A stretch of 64,000 nucleotides of DNA from Mesonia aquimarina (GTDB lineage: Bacteria; Bacteroidota; Bacteroidia; Flavobacteriales; Flavobacteriaceae): positions 372,001 to 436,000 of the forward strand of contig NZ_RCNV01000001.1 of assembly GCF_003667275.1 (NCBI RefSeq), in the 5' to 3' direction. Position numbers and translations under genes: made by a program. The notes under the pieces were generated by a model. The model saw only the letters and a program-made list of their open reading frames with translations. It was not told the origin of the DNA and did no database searches. Shown piece by piece: positions 1 to 8,737 of this stretch; within the stretch, counting starts at the first letter, position 1, and every line of letters begins with the position of its first letter.

Positions 1-1
1 G

Positions 2-973
2 GTTAAACAAATGATGCCTTGGTTTGGAACCATAACTGCACGCGAAAATTACAGCACTTCCCTAGCCGATGCCGCTTATGTTGATATTGCCATCGCGAAA
101 CGCAAATTAGCACTTTCAGTTACGCAAACCTATTACCAACTTTATGCACTGAAAGCGAAACAACAAATCTTACAAGAAAATATCGATTTATTAAATACGT
201 ATGAAGAATTAGCGCTAAACGCGGTAGAAGTAAATAAAGCTTCTTCAGTAGATGTCTTGCGCTTGCAAATTCGGCAAAATGAATTGGTAGAAAAAAGAGA
301 CTTATTAATGGGCGACGAACTTGCGATGGAAAGCAGATTTAATAATTTACTAAATAATGAAGTTGAAAACAGTATTCTAGTAGAAGACTCACTTAACATT
401 CCCCAAGAAGAACCCATTTTAGCGATAGAAGATTTAAAAGTCCATCCTGAATTAGAAAAATACGATAAACTCTACGCTTCGGTAAAAGAAGCAGAAGAAT
501 TAAATCAAACTCAGAATTCTCCTGCGATTGGTTTTGGACTCGATTATATTGCTGTAGAAAAACGTCCCGATATGAATTTTACCGATAACGGAAAAGATAT
601 TGTTATGCCAATGGTTTCGGTTTCAATTCCTATTTTTAACGAGAAAAATAAATCGGTTTCGCGACAACATGAAATTCAGCAACAAGAAATAGAAGCACAA
701 AAAAATGAGGTGAAAAATAATTTGGAAACCACTTTAAAAGAAGCTATTCAACAACGAATTTCAGCTAGAATAAGTTACCAAACCCAACTAAAAAATATTG
801 AACAGACAAAACAAGCCGAAGAAATTTTGTTGAAACAATATGAAACTGCCAGTTTAGATTTTAAAGATGTGCTTGACATTCAAGAATTACAGCTCAAGTT
901 TCAACTTCAGCTAATTGAAGCTATTAAAAATTATTATTTACAAACCGCAATTATAAACTATATCAGTAACTAA
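2..973 (+). CDS. TolC-family outer-membrane efflux protein (5' truncated)
   Basis: Outer-membrane channel component of a trans-envelope heavy-metal efflux system. The reading frame is already open at base 2, upstream of the first Met at base 11, and begins inside a KQMMPWFGT-like segment that is internal in this family, so the gene starts before the window. The visible 320 or so residues are rich in Gln, Glu, Lys and Leu with long helices, as expected of TolC periplasmic helical hairpins, and end in the family-like ...YYLQTAIINYISN tail. The DUF3347 lipoprotein follows after 11 bases, so both are probably in one transcript with the metal genes. The substrate is inferred from neighbours only. 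Family assignment is firm; the length is unknown. Confidence 0.85.
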   Translation, partial: VKQMMPWFGTITARENYSTSLADAAYVDIAIAKRKLALSVTQTYYQLYALKAKQQILQENIDLLNTYEELALNAVEVNKASSVDVLRLQIRQNELVEKRDLLMGDELAMESRFNNLLNNEVENSILVEDSLNIPQEEPILAIEDLKVHPELEKYDKLYASVKEAEELNQTQNSPAIGFGLDYIAVEKRPDMNFTDNGKDIVMPMVSVSIPIFNEKNKSVSRQHEIQQQEIEAQKNEVKNNLETTLKEAIQQRISARISYQTQLKNIEQTKQAEEILLKQYETASLDFKDVLDIQELQLKFQLQLIEAIKNYYLQTAIINYISN

Positions 974-984
974 ATTTTACACTT

Positions 985-1527
985 ATGAAACGACAATTAT
1001 TAATCACAGGATGCCTTTTAGCAGTTTTAAGTTTTACTTCTTGCAAAAACGAAGAGAAAAAAAATGAAAATTCTAATGTAGAACAAACTGAAAAAGAAAG
1101 AAAGGAAGAAAAGGAAAACACAGAAGATAAACCGCTCGCTTTTAAAACTGAAAATCAATATGAAACAATTCGTTTATACCTCGATTTAAAAGACGCGTTG
1201 GTAAAAAGTGATAGTTATTCTGCTAAAAAAATAGCAGAAATTATCATCTTAAAAAATGAAAATTCTGAAGCCGCAACATTTGCAAAACAAATTGTTGAAA
1301 ATGAAAATAATATAGAAGCGCAACGCGAAGCCTTTTTTAGTTTGAGTGAACATATGGAAAAACTTGTTACTGAAAATATTACCGGCGGAAAATTGTATAA
1401 GCAATATTGCCCAATGGCTTTTGATGGAAAAGGTGGTTTTTGGCTGTCTGAAAATAAAGAAATTATGAACCCCTATTTTGGTGATAAAATGCTGCATTGC
1501 GGTTCTATAAAAGAGACCATAAAATAA
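985..1527 (+). CDS. DUF3347 lipoprotein
   Basis: 180-residue envelope lipoprotein. The N-terminus has Lys/Arg, a hydrophobic stretch and a lipobox ending SFTSC (Cys20), so it is likely lipid-anchored. A Lys/Glu-rich linker (about residues 21-50) precedes a DUF3347 domain (about 55-180). The domain ends with the family motif YCPMAFDGKGGFW...NPYFGDKMLHCG, which carries two Cys and several Met/His that could bind a soft metal. The same domain forms the C-terminus of the adaptor at 6605-8281, which supports a shared role in periplasmic metal handling. It lies 11 bases after the TolC-like gene and 8 before the permease. The biochemical role of DUF3347 is not established; metal binding is inference. 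Confidence 0.85.
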   Translation: MKRQLLITGCLLAVLSFTSCKNEEKKNENSNVEQTEKERKEEKENTEDKPLAFKTENQYETIRLYLDLKDALVKSDSYSAKKIAEIIILKNENSEAATFAKQIVENENNIEAQREAFFSLSEHMEKLVTENITGGKLYKQYCPMAFDGKGGFWLSENKEIMNPYFGDKMLHCGSIKETIK

Positions 1528-1535
1528 AGTAATTT

Positions 1536-2759
1536 ATGAATTCTTTTTTTAAACAATGGGCAGAAGCCGCGCATACGAGTTTAGGCTTTTTCTGGATGGC
1601 ACTTTGGGCATTTGGATTAGGTTATTTAATCAGCAGCATGATTCAGGTTTTTGTAACTGAAAAAAAGATGCAACAAACGATGGGAAAAAATGAAAGCAAA
1701 AGCGTTTTATTAGGTACGTTTTTTGGTTTCATTAGCAGTTCGTGCAGTTTTGCCGCATTAGCTTCTACAAAATCGCTCTTTAAAAAAGGTGCTAGTTTTG
1801 TGGCTTCGATCGCTTTTTTACTGGCATCGACCAATTTGGTGATCGAGCTTGGGATCATCATTTCCATCTTTTTAGGTTGGCAATTTGTGGTGGGCGAATA
1901 TGTTGGCGGAATTTTACTCATTCTTATTTGTTGGTTGCTTATTCGATTGATTAATCCTAAAAAATTAATCAAAAAAGCACGCCAAAACCTCGACAAACAA
2001 GAGGAAGATGAAGATGAAAACGATAAATCGTGGAAAAAGAAAATAAAGTCTGAAGAAAGCTGGGCAAAAGTTTCTAAACAATATGGAATGGAATGGAAAA
2101 TGGTCTGGAAAGATGTTACCGTCGGTTTTACCATCGCCGGAATTGTTGCCGCTTTTGTTCCCGATTCTTTCTTTGAAACCTTATTTATAAATACCGGTAA
2201 CGGAAATTCTGATTTTAGCTTTTTCACCATTTTAGAACATATTATTGTAGGTCCGGTTGCCGCATTTTTAACTTTTATCGGTTCAATGGGAAATATTCCT
2301 TTAGCGGCTTTGCTTTTTGGTAAAGGCGTCAGTTTTGCCGGCGTTATGGCATTTATTTTTAGCGATTTGGTAGTTTTTCCGGTCTTAAGAATTAATGCTA
2401 AATATTATGGCTGGAAAATGTCTCTTTTCATTTTAGCACTCTTATTTACAGCTTTAATAGGCACTTCCTTAATTTTACATTACGGATTTGATTTCCTTAG
2501 TATTTTACCAGATTCATCTCAAGTAAATATTCAGGATCAAGAGTTTTTTAAAATCGATTATACCTTTTTTCTCAATTTAGCATTTATCGCTGTTTCGGGT
2601 TACCTAATTTATCTAGGCTTTTTCAAAAAGAAAGATTTAATGTATATGAAAGAAATGGCGCCTAAAAGTAAACTCTTAGAAAGCGTCTTAAAATACGCTG
2701 CTTTGGTTTGCTATGTTTGGTTGGCCGGCGGAATTGTAGTAAAATATTTAATTCACTAA
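1536..2759 (+). CDS. ArsP/YraQ-type permease (SO_0444-like putative metal efflux transporter)
   Basis: 407-residue polytopic inner-membrane protein of the permease family that includes ArsP/YraQ (PF03773) and the SO_0444 group annotated as putative Cu/Zn efflux transporters. It has two blocks of hydrophobic helices separated by a charged cytosolic loop (about residues 140-190, Lys/Glu/Asp-rich). The family's Cys motif appears as SSSCSFAA around Cys70, and a matching repeat with GSMGNIPLAALLFGKG lies in the second half, as expected of an internally duplicated transporter. It directly follows the DUF3347 lipoprotein with 8 bases between. Transport of copper or another soft metal is inferred from context, not shown by the sequence. 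Confidence 0.8.
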   Translation: MNSFFKQWAEAAHTSLGFFWMALWAFGLGYLISSMIQVFVTEKKMQQTMGKNESKSVLLGTFFGFISSSCSFAALASTKSLFKKGASFVASIAFLLASTNLVIELGIIISIFLGWQFVVGEYVGGILLILICWLLIRLINPKKLIKKARQNLDKQEEDEDENDKSWKKKIKSEESWAKVSKQYGMEWKMVWKDVTVGFTIAGIVAAFVPDSFFETLFINTGNGNSDFSFFTILEHIIVGPVAAFLTFIGSMGNIPLAALLFGKGVSFAGVMAFIFSDLVVFPVLRINAKYYGWKMSLFILALLFTALIGTSLILHYGFDFLSILPDSSQVNIQDQEFFKIDYTFFLNLAFIAVSGYLIYLGFFKKKDLMYMKEMAPKSKLLESVLKYAALVCYVWLAGGIVVKYLIH

Positions 2760-2816
2760 TTATAAATATGTTAACAAACGTTTAGCGGGTTATTAAGGGA
2801 TAGTGGTTCTTATTAT

Positions 2817-2835
2817 GTTTAATTTCGGATTAAAC
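2817..2835 (+). promoter_or_regulatory. Hairpin in the leader of the copper-storage gene
   Basis: Perfect 7-bp inverted repeat (GTTTAAT / ATTAAAC) around a TTCGG loop, 18 bases before the start codon at 2854. The UUCG-type loop would make a stable RNA stem. It has no T-run, so it is not a typical terminator. It could be a 5'-UTR structure or an operator; which one is unknown. Confidence 0.3.
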
Positions 2836-2853
2836 TAATAAAAAACTATACCT

Positions 2854-3174
2854 ATGAAAAATGAAAAACTAATTAACGCGCTAACCAATTGTGTAAACCA
2901 CTGTAATTATTGTGCCGATGCTTGCTTAAGTGAAGATAACGTACAAAAAATGGCCAAATGTATCCAAACCGATAGTGTTTGCGCTGAAGTATGTGAAGCA
3001 TTAAAAAATGTTTTATTAACGTCTTATGATGACGTTGACGCTCTTATAAAATATTGTTTAAAAGTTTGTAAGGCCTGCGCTGAAGAATGTGGAAAGCACG
3101 AAGCAGACCACTGTAAAAAATGTGCAGAAGCCTGTAATAACTGTGCTAAAGAATGTGAAAGTTATTTAGCATAA
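2854..3174 (+). CDS. Four-helix-bundle copper-storage protein (Csp-like)
   Basis: 106-residue protein with 16 cysteines, nearly all on helical faces in CxxxC, CxxC and similar spacing (for example NCVNHCNYCADAC near the N-terminus, and HCKKCAEACNNCAKEC near the C-terminus). This matches the Csp/DUF326 family, whose characterised members store many Cu(I) ions inside a four-helix bundle lined by Cys. No signal peptide or Tat motif is visible, so it should be cytosolic like Csp3. It sits between the permease and the metal-linked AraC regulator and is closed by its own terminator. Family assignment is strong; copper as ligand is family knowledge plus context. Confidence 0.9.
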   Translation: MKNEKLINALTNCVNHCNYCADACLSEDNVQKMAKCIQTDSVCAEVCEALKNVLLTSYDDVDALIKYCLKVCKACAEECGKHEADHCKKCAEACNNCAKECESYLA

Positions 3175-3199
3175 TATCACAGTTGAAATAAAGCTTTAC

Positions 3200-3230
3200 A
3201 AACCCGGAATTAATTTTCCGGGTTTATTTA
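3200..3230 (+). terminator. Rho-independent terminator after the Csp gene
   Basis: Eight-bp stem AAACCCGG (3200-3207) with CCGGGTTT (3218-3225), extendable by A-T pairs, followed by a T/A-rich tail. It lies 26 bases after the Csp stop and just before the AraC start at 3237, so it separates the two transcripts. Confidence 0.75.
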
Positions 3231-3236
3231 TTAATT

Positions 3237-3797
3237 ATGAAAAAAGAATTCTACATCAAAAATATGGTTTGCGACCGTTGCAAAATGGTGGTCCAACAAA
3301 TTGCAGAACGCTTTCATGTGGAAGCTGAAGAAATTCAGTTAGGAAAAGTCATACTGAATATCAGTCCAGATTTTAATCAAATTGAATTTGGAACAGCCCT
3401 GAAAAAAGATGGTTTCGAGTTAATGCAACATCCCGAAATTCAACTTACCGAGGCGATTAAGGTTGAATTAATTCATCTTATAGAAAACAACAATTCTGAA
3501 GAAAATAGTTCGAGCTATTTAGCCAATCGACTTCATAAAGATTACAGCTTGTTAAGCAAGACTTTCAAAAAAATTGAAGGGCAAACCATTGAAAAATTCT
3601 TCATTAAACTCAAAATTGAAAAAGTAAAAGAATTCATACAGATGAATAAACTTTCTTTTTCAGAAATCGCTTATCAACTCAATTATAATTCTATTAATCA
3701 TCTTTCTAATCAGTTTAAAAACCTAACAGGAATGACGATGAGCGAATACAAAAACAGTCAAGATTGGAACCGGATTCCACTCGATAAAATTGTGTAA
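3237..3797 (+). CDS. AraC-family regulator with N-terminal HMA-like metal-binding domain
   Basis: 186-residue one-component regulator candidate. Residues 1-70 resemble a heavy-metal-associated fold: MVCDRC (Cys12, Cys15) followed by a helix and a strand, similar to the GMSCSGC start of the adjacent CopA HMA domains. Residues about 90-175 form an AraC-type double helix-turn-helix, with LANRLHKDYSLLSKTFK and, further on, LSFSEIAYQLNY...HLSNQFKNLTGMTMSEYK. It starts 12 bases after the terminator hairpin and ends 69 bases before copA. Likely role, by inference: sensing Cu(I) or another thiophilic metal through the CxxC and controlling the island. Binding sites are not recognised. Confidence 0.85.
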   Translation: MKKEFYIKNMVCDRCKMVVQQIAERFHVEAEEIQLGKVILNISPDFNQIEFGTALKKDGFELMQHPEIQLTEAIKVELIHLIENNNSEENSSSYLANRLHKDYSLLSKTFKKIEGQTIEKFFIKLKIEKVKEFIQMNKLSFSEIAYQLNYNSINHLSNQFKNLTGMTMSEYKNSQDWNRIPLDKIV

Positions 3798-3839
3798 ATT
3801 CTATCGGTAATTCTGTAAATCGAAACGCAAAAAACACTT

Positions 3840-3847
3840 TAATTTTG
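3840..3847 (+). promoter_or_regulatory. Putative -7 box (TAATTTTG) upstream of copA
   Basis: Exact match to the Bacteroidetes -7 consensus TAnnTTTG, 19 bases before the copA ATG at 3867. No convincing -33 TTG is seen at the usual spacing. It would let copA be transcribed separately from the AraC gene. Confidence 0.45.
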
Positions 3848-3866
3848 GTAGATAAAGTTTAAAAAA

Positions 3867-4322
3867 ATGAAACACACTTATCATATAAACGGGATGTCTT
3901 GCTCGGGTTGCCAAAACCACGTGCAACAAACCTTGACCAAAGTTAGCGGAGTTAAAAATGTTGAAGTCGATCTGGCAAATTCGAAAGCTGAAATTGAAAT
4001 GGAACAGCACATTTCGCTTCGAACATTTCAAGAAGCTTTAAAAAAAGATGGTGGAAATTACTCAATTCATCTTCCTGAAGAACATTCCAATACCATGAAA
4101 CATACGTATCATATTCACGGGATGTCTTGCTCAGGTTGCCAAAACCACGTGCAACAAACCTTAGCCAAAGTTAGCGGAGTTAAAAATGTTGAAGTCGATC
4201 TGGCAAATTCGAAAGCTGAAGTTGAAATGGAAAAACACATTCCGCTTGAAACATTTCAAGAAGCTTTAAAAAATGACGGCGGAAGTTATTCTATTCATCT
4301 TCTTGAAGATGAAGTTCAACCA
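3867..4322 (+). repeat. Tandem duplication of the HMA-domain coding segment
   Basis: Bases 3867-4094 and 4095-4322 align with a 228-base offset and share long identical runs. Examples are the stretch encoding [13 protein letters not shown] and the one encoding [18 protein letters not shown]. Differences are few and mostly near the C-terminal end of each unit. It is an in-frame tandem repeat within copA. Confidence 0.85.
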
Positions 4323-6587
4323 CATAAAAAACAAAAAAAATCGCCTAAAAATGGTACGGGAGTTTATTACTGCCCGATGCATTGCGAAGGCGAAAAAACA
4401 TACGATCAACCCGGTGATTGCCCGGTCTGCGGAATGGATTTGGTAGAAGAAGTTTCTACAAAACCAACAGGAACACAATATACTTGCCCAATGCATCCTG
4501 AAGTGGTTGAAGACTCGCCCGGTGATTGCCCTAAATGCGGAATGGATCTCGTACCCAAAGAACCCGATCTTTCTGCAGAAGAAAAAAATTACCGCCAACT
4601 ACGTAAAAAATTCTGGTTGGCTTTTGCGTTCACCTTGCCGGTTTTTATCATTTCGATGTCAGAAATGCTCAACGATAATCCGCTTTATGACATTTTAGCG
4701 TTGAAGTATTGGAACTGGATTCAGTTAGGTTTATCGATTCCGGTAGTTTTTTATGCCGCTTGGATGTTTTTTGAACGCGCCTATAAATCTATCAAAACCT
4801 GGAACCTCAATATGTTCACACTAATTGGGATTGGCGCCGGAGTCGCGTGGATTTTTAGTGTCGTCGCTTTGTTGTTCCCTAATCTTTTTCCGCCACAATT
4901 TAAAACCGAAAGCGGAACGGTACACGTTTATTTTGAAGCCGCAACGGTTATTCTCACTTTGGTATTATTGGGCCAAGTAATGGAAGCGCGAGCCCATAGT
5001 AAAACCAATTCTGCCGTAAAAGAGTTGATTAAATTAAGTCCGAATGAAGCTACAAAAGTTGTTGACGGTAAAGAAGAAAAAATTGCGGTCGATCAAATTG
5101 AAGTCGGTGATGTTTTACGCGTAAAACCCGGAGAGAAAATCCCGGTAGATGGAATGATTACCGAAGGTTCAAGTTCTATTGACGAATCGATGATCACCGG
5201 GGAACCCATTCCTGTAGAAAAAAATAAAGACGACAAAGTAAGTTCTGGAACCATTAATGGGCAACAAAGCTTTTTGATGAAAGCAGAAAAAGTTGGTGAC
5301 GAAACCTTGCTTTCGCAAATTATTGAAATGGTGAATAAAGCTAGCCGAAGCCAAGCACCAATTCAGAAATTAGCCGATAAAATTTCAGCTTATTTTGTGC
5401 CGATCGTAGTAGGCGTTTCGATCATTACTTTTATCATTTGGGCATTAGTAGGTCCGAGTCCGGCTTATGTATATGCTTTTGTAAATGCCGTCGCCGTTTT
5501 AATTATCGCCTGCCCATGTGCGTTAGGTTTAGCCACGCCAATGTCGGTAATGGTCGGCGTAGGAAAAGGCGCGCAAAATGGAGTGCTTATTAAAAATGCG
5601 GAAGCGCTCGAAAAACTCAATAAAATCGATACGCTTATCGTAGATAAAACCGGAACGCTCACCGAAGGAAAACCAAAAGTTGAAAAAATAGGTTTTTCTA
5701 AAACTACTTCCGAAGAAAAAGTGCTTCAACTTATCGCTTCATTAAATCAATATAGTGAACATCCGTTAGCAAAAGCCACACTTAACTTTGCGAAAGAGAA
5801 AGATATTCAACTTCAGCCTACGCAAGATTTTAAATCGATCACCGGAAAAGGCGTTCAGGGAAAATTAGAAAATGAAACTTATTTCTTAGGAAATAAACGC
5901 TTGATGGAAGAAAATTCGATTCGTATTGAAAAAGATCTTCAGCAAGAAATCCTTCAACAGCAAGAAAAAGGAAAAACTGTTTCTTACCTCGCCAATCAAA
6001 ATGAAGCTTTAGGTTATGTGGTCATTGGTGATCCTATTAAAAAAAGTGCCAAAAAAGCAATTGCCAAACTTCATGAAAAAGGGATTGAAGTAATGATGCT
6101 TACCGGCGATAACGAACAAACCGCTGAAGCTGTTGCGAAAGAAATAGGATTAGATAATTTTAAAGCCAATATGCTTCCCGACGGCAAACAACAGGAAGTA
6201 GAACGTTTGCAAAATGAAGGAAAAAAAGTTGCCATGGCGGGCGACGGAATTAACGATGCTCCTGCCCTCGCCCAAAGTAATATAGGAATCGCTATGGGAA
6301 CGGGAACCGATGTTGCGATCGAAAGTGCAGAAGTTACCTTAGTAAAAGGCGATTTACACGGCATTGTAAAAGCGCTCAACCTAAGCGACAAAGTGATGAA
6401 AAATATTAAACAAAACCTATTTTTCGCGCTTATTTATAACAGTGTTGGCGTACCGATCGCGGCGGGAATTTTATTTCCGTTTTTTGGGATTTTACTTTCG
6501 CCAATGATCGCCGCTTTAGCGATGAGTTTTAGTTCAGTTTCTGTAATTACAAACGCGCTGCGCTTACGAGCGACCAAAATTGATTAA
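3867..6587 (+). CDS. copA: Copper-translocating P1B-type ATPase CopA with two HMA and two HMBD modules
   Basis: 906-residue inner-membrane ATPase exporting Cu(I) to the periplasm. The N-terminus holds two HMA domains (residues about 1-70 and 77-148, each with GMSCSGC), then two CPMH...GDCPxCGMDL heavy-metal-binding domains (about 167-195 and 204-232). The membrane core contains the CPC motif at residues 549-551, the phosphorylation loop DKTGT at Asp593, the SEHPLA motif, and GDGINDAP near residue 793. The C-terminal helices carry the family's N and M-S residues. The two HMA copies are almost identical at DNA level, which suggests a recent tandem duplication. An alternative start at 4095 would skip HMA1, but 3867 is preceded by a promoter-like box. 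The assignment is firm. Confidence 0.96.
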   Translation: MKHTYHINGMSCSGCQNHVQQTLTKVSGVKNVEVDLANSKAEIEMEQHISLRTFQEALKKDGGNYSIHLPEEHSNTMKHTYHIHGMSCSGCQNHVQQTLAKVSGVKNVEVDLANSKAEVEMEKHIPLETFQEALKNDGGSYSIHLLEDEVQPHKKQKKSPKNGTGVYYCPMHCEGEKTYDQPGDCPVCGMDLVEEVSTKPTGTQYTCPMHPEVVEDSPGDCPKCGMDLVPKEPDLSAEEKNYRQLRKKFWLAFAFTLPVFIISMSEMLNDNPLYDILALKYWNWIQLGLSIPVVFYAAWMFFERAYKSIKTWNLNMFTLIGIGAGVAWIFSVVALLFPNLFPPQFKTESGTVHVYFEAATVILTLVLLGQVMEARAHSKTNSAVKELIKLSPNEATKVVDGKEEKIAVDQIEVGDVLRVKPGEKIPVDGMITEGSSSIDESMITGEPIPVEKNKDDKVSSGTINGQQSFLMKAEKVGDETLLSQIIEMVNKASRSQAPIQKLADKISAYFVPIVVGVSIITFIIWALVGPSPAYVYAFVNAVAVLIIACPCALGLATPMSVMVGVGKGAQNGVLIKNAEALEKLNKIDTLIVDKTGTLTEGKPKVEKIGFSKTTSEEKVLQLIASLNQYSEHPLAKATLNFAKEKDIQLQPTQDFKSITGKGVQGKLENETYFLGNKRLMEENSIRIEKDLQQEILQQQEKGKTVSYLANQNEALGYVVIGDPIKKSAKKAIAKLHEKGIEVMMLTGDNEQTAEAVAKEIGLDNFKANMLPDGKQQEVERLQNEGKKVAMAGDGINDAPALAQSNIGIAMGTGTDVAIESAEVTLVKGDLHGIVKALNLSDKVMKNIKQNLFFALIYNSVGVPIAAGILFPFFGILLSPMIAALAMSFSSVSVITNALRLRATKID

Positions 6588-6604
6588 CATTTTAACCATA
6601 TAAA

Positions 6605-8281
6605 ATGAAAAAATACCTGATTTACTTGCTTTTATTGATAGGCGGAATTTTTCTAGGCTATCTGTTTTTTTATTCTTCTTCTGAAGAAAAACAGCAGCAC
6701 ACCCAAACCGAAGAAAACCAAATTTGGACGTGTTCGATGCATCCGCAAGTTGAACGTCAAGAACCCGGCGATTGCCCTATTTGCGGAATGGAACTGATTC
6801 CTGCTTCTTCTTCAGAAAACGGATTGACAAAAGATCAATTTAGAATGACAGAAAATGCGCAAGCCTTAGCAAATATTCAAACTACAATCATCGGAAATTC
6901 TGAAACTACCAGTTCAGCGCTTCAACTTTCCGGTAAAATTGAAGAAAATGAAGAAGCGAATGCAATTCAATCGGCTTATTTCGACGGGAGAATTGAAAAT
7001 TTGGCCGTAAATTTTAAAGGTGAAAAAATAAATCGCGGTCAGTTAATCGCTACTATTTACGCGCCAGAATTAGTTTCCGCGCAGCAAGAATTATTAACCG
7101 CTGCAAAATCTAAAGAAAGTCAGCCTAAACTATATCAAGCGGTTCGTAACAAATTAAAATCCTGGAAGCTTTCTGAAAATCAAATAAATGCTATTGAAAC
7201 TTCAGGAAAAGTAAAAGAAAATTTTCCTATTTATAGTTCTGTAAATGGAACGGTAACCGAAAAAATGGTTGAAGAAGGCGATTATGTAAAAAAAGGGCAA
7301 CCCATTGTAAAAGTAGCTAATCTCGATAATGTTTGGGCAGTTTTTGATGCGTATGAAAATCAAATTGAAACTTTAAAAAAAGGACAACAAATTGCTATAA
7401 AAACCAACGCTTATCCTAATCAGAATTTTGAGGCGGAAATTAGTTTTATCGATCCAGTTTTAAATTCATCTACGCGAACTGTAACGGTAAGAGCAGAATT
7501 AGCGAATAAAAATCAATTATTAAAACCCGGAATGTTTGTAATGGCTCAAGTTGAAACTGCAAATCAAAATTCAGCTGAAAAAGAAACTATAATAATTCCG
7601 AAAAGTGCAGTTTTATGGACCGGCGAACGTTCAATTGTTTACATTAAAACAAATGCAAAACAGCCTGTTTTTGAATTGCGAGAAGTACAACTTGGTGGCG
7701 ATTTAGGTGAAAATTATGAAATTGTAAACGGATTGGAAATTGGTGATGAAATTGTAACTAACGGGACTTTCACCGTAGATGCCGCCGCACAATTACAAGG
7801 TAAAAAGTCGATGATGAATCAAAATAGTGCAGAAAAAATAGTTTTAACGCCAGCGAAACAACAAGTAATTATTTCATTTTTGCAATCTTATTTAACATTG
7901 AAAGATGCTTTTGTAGCTTCTAATGAGGAAGAAATTCAATCGCTTTCTACAAAAATAATTCAGCAATTAAATGAAGAAGATTTTTCTGCTGAAAATGAAG
8001 ATTTTCAACAATATTTTTCCACCATACAAAAGAGTTTGCAAGAAATTCAGCAAAGCAATTCTATTGAAGAACAGCGAAAATTTTTTATTGCGCTTTCAGA
8101 AAGCACCGTAAAAATTGCTTCAATGCTGACTAATTTTCCTACCAATCTATACATTCAGAAATGTCCGATGGCAAACAATAATCAAGGAGCGCGATGGATT
8201 AGTTCAGAAAAAAAGATTAAAAATCCTTATTTTGGAAAAGCTATGCTAACCTGTGGTAGTGTAATAGATTCTATTCAATAG
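6605..8281 (+). CDS. RND efflux periplasmic adaptor (CusB-like) with HMBD and DUF3347 domains
   Basis: 558-residue membrane-fusion protein linking an RND pump to an outer-membrane channel. A single N-terminal hydrophobic segment (about residues 3-23) anchors it. A heavy-metal-binding domain (residues 40-66, CSMHP...GDCPICGMEL) follows, then the barrel-sandwich and beta-barrel domains of the CusB/HlyD family (about 85-400). A C-terminal DUF3347 domain (about 415-558) carries KCPMANNNQGARW and NPYFGKAMLTCG. Its start is 17 bases after copA, so the two are probably co-transcribed. The domain set is typical of Bacteroidetes metal-efflux adaptors; direct metal hand-off is inferred. Confidence 0.92.
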   Translation: MKKYLIYLLLLIGGIFLGYLFFYSSSEEKQQHTQTEENQIWTCSMHPQVERQEPGDCPICGMELIPASSSENGLTKDQFRMTENAQALANIQTTIIGNSETTSSALQLSGKIEENEEANAIQSAYFDGRIENLAVNFKGEKINRGQLIATIYAPELVSAQQELLTAAKSKESQPKLYQAVRNKLKSWKLSENQINAIETSGKVKENFPIYSSVNGTVTEKMVEEGDYVKKGQPIVKVANLDNVWAVFDAYENQIETLKKGQQIAIKTNAYPNQNFEAEISFIDPVLNSSTRTVTVRAELANKNQLLKPGMFVMAQVETANQNSAEKETIIIPKSAVLWTGERSIVYIKTNAKQPVFELREVQLGGDLGENYEIVNGLEIGDEIVTNGTFTVDAAAQLQGKKSMMNQNSAEKIVLTPAKQQVIISFLQSYLTLKDAFVASNEEEIQSLSTKIIQQLNEEDFSAENEDFQQYFSTIQKSLQEIQQSNSIEEQRKFFIALSESTVKIASMLTNFPTNLYIQKCPMANNNQGARWISSEKKIKNPYFGKAMLTCGSVIDSIQ

Positions 8282-8309
8282 TTTTCACTCGAAATAAGCT
8301 ATTTTTAAT

Positions 8310-8317
8310 TACATTTG
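8310..8317 (+). promoter_or_regulatory. Putative -7 box (TACATTTG) upstream of the DUF6660 gene
   Basis: Exact TAnnTTTG match ending 6 bases before the ATG at 8324. If used, the transcript would be leaderless or nearly so. No good -33 element is seen. It would give the small protein and the pump a promoter separate from copA. Confidence 0.4.
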
Positions 8318-8323
8318 TAACAG

Positions 8324-8641
8324 ATGCGAATTTTCACAATCATATTATCTATATTTTTTTTGGGACTAAATTTTGTTCCTTGCAATGATAATAGCACTGC
8401 TACAGAAGATTCTCAAGTTTTGATTGAACTGGATCAAAACGCAAACGATCATCAACATAATACTACTGGAGATTCTTGCTCTCCTTTTTGCCAATGTCAC
8501 TGCTGTCACGTTCACGTTACACAATTTAACATTGCAAATTTTCAACCTATTACTCCCGAAATTTCCACGGTAGAATTCATTCATTTTAATAGTTTTGGAA
8601 AAGAAATAAGCAAGCAACTTCTCCAACCGCCTCGGGTATAA
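8324..8641 (+). CDS. DUF6660-type small exported Cys/His-rich protein
   Basis: 105-residue protein with an N-terminal hydrophobic signal (about residues 3-19). Its central cluster (about residues 42-66) is dense in Cys and His: HQHN, CSPFCQCHCC, HVHV. This resembles the small DUF6660 proteins found beside CusA-type pumps in flavobacteria. The cluster could bind Cu or Zn in the periplasm, but nothing catalytic is visible. It lies between the adaptor and the pump gene. The C-terminal part (about 70-105) is unremarkable. The function is unknown; a periplasmic metal-binding or sensing role is inferred from composition and position. Confidence 0.75.
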   Translation: MRIFTIILSIFFLGLNFVPCNDNSTATEDSQVLIELDQNANDHQHNTTGDSCSPFCQCHCCHVHVTQFNIANFQPITPEISTVEFIHFNSFGKEISKQLLQPPRV

Positions 8642-8737
8642 TTTAGTTTTTCTAGGATACATGTGTCTATAAATCAGACACCTCTTTTCGCATTCGCGGA
8701 AAAAATCACCTTAAGTTTAACTGAATTATTAACATTC

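Noticed and set aside
1643-2230. 195-residue - strand frame inside the permease gene
   Set aside because: Its reading is the mirror of a clearly coding + strand gene with a Ser/Lys-rich nonsense-like product.
3867-4322. HMA duplication as an assembly artefact
   Set aside because: The two units differ at several scattered positions, so they are not a simple copied read, and two HMA domains are normal for CopA.
8663-8737. GTG start adding 25 residues to the CusA-TolC gene
   Set aside because: The extra residues do not resemble the family N-terminus, whereas ATG 8738 starts MINKIIDFSIRNKF. A small inverted repeat (GTGTCT 8663-8668 / AGACAC 8676-8681) lies there, so the stretch is more likely leader.
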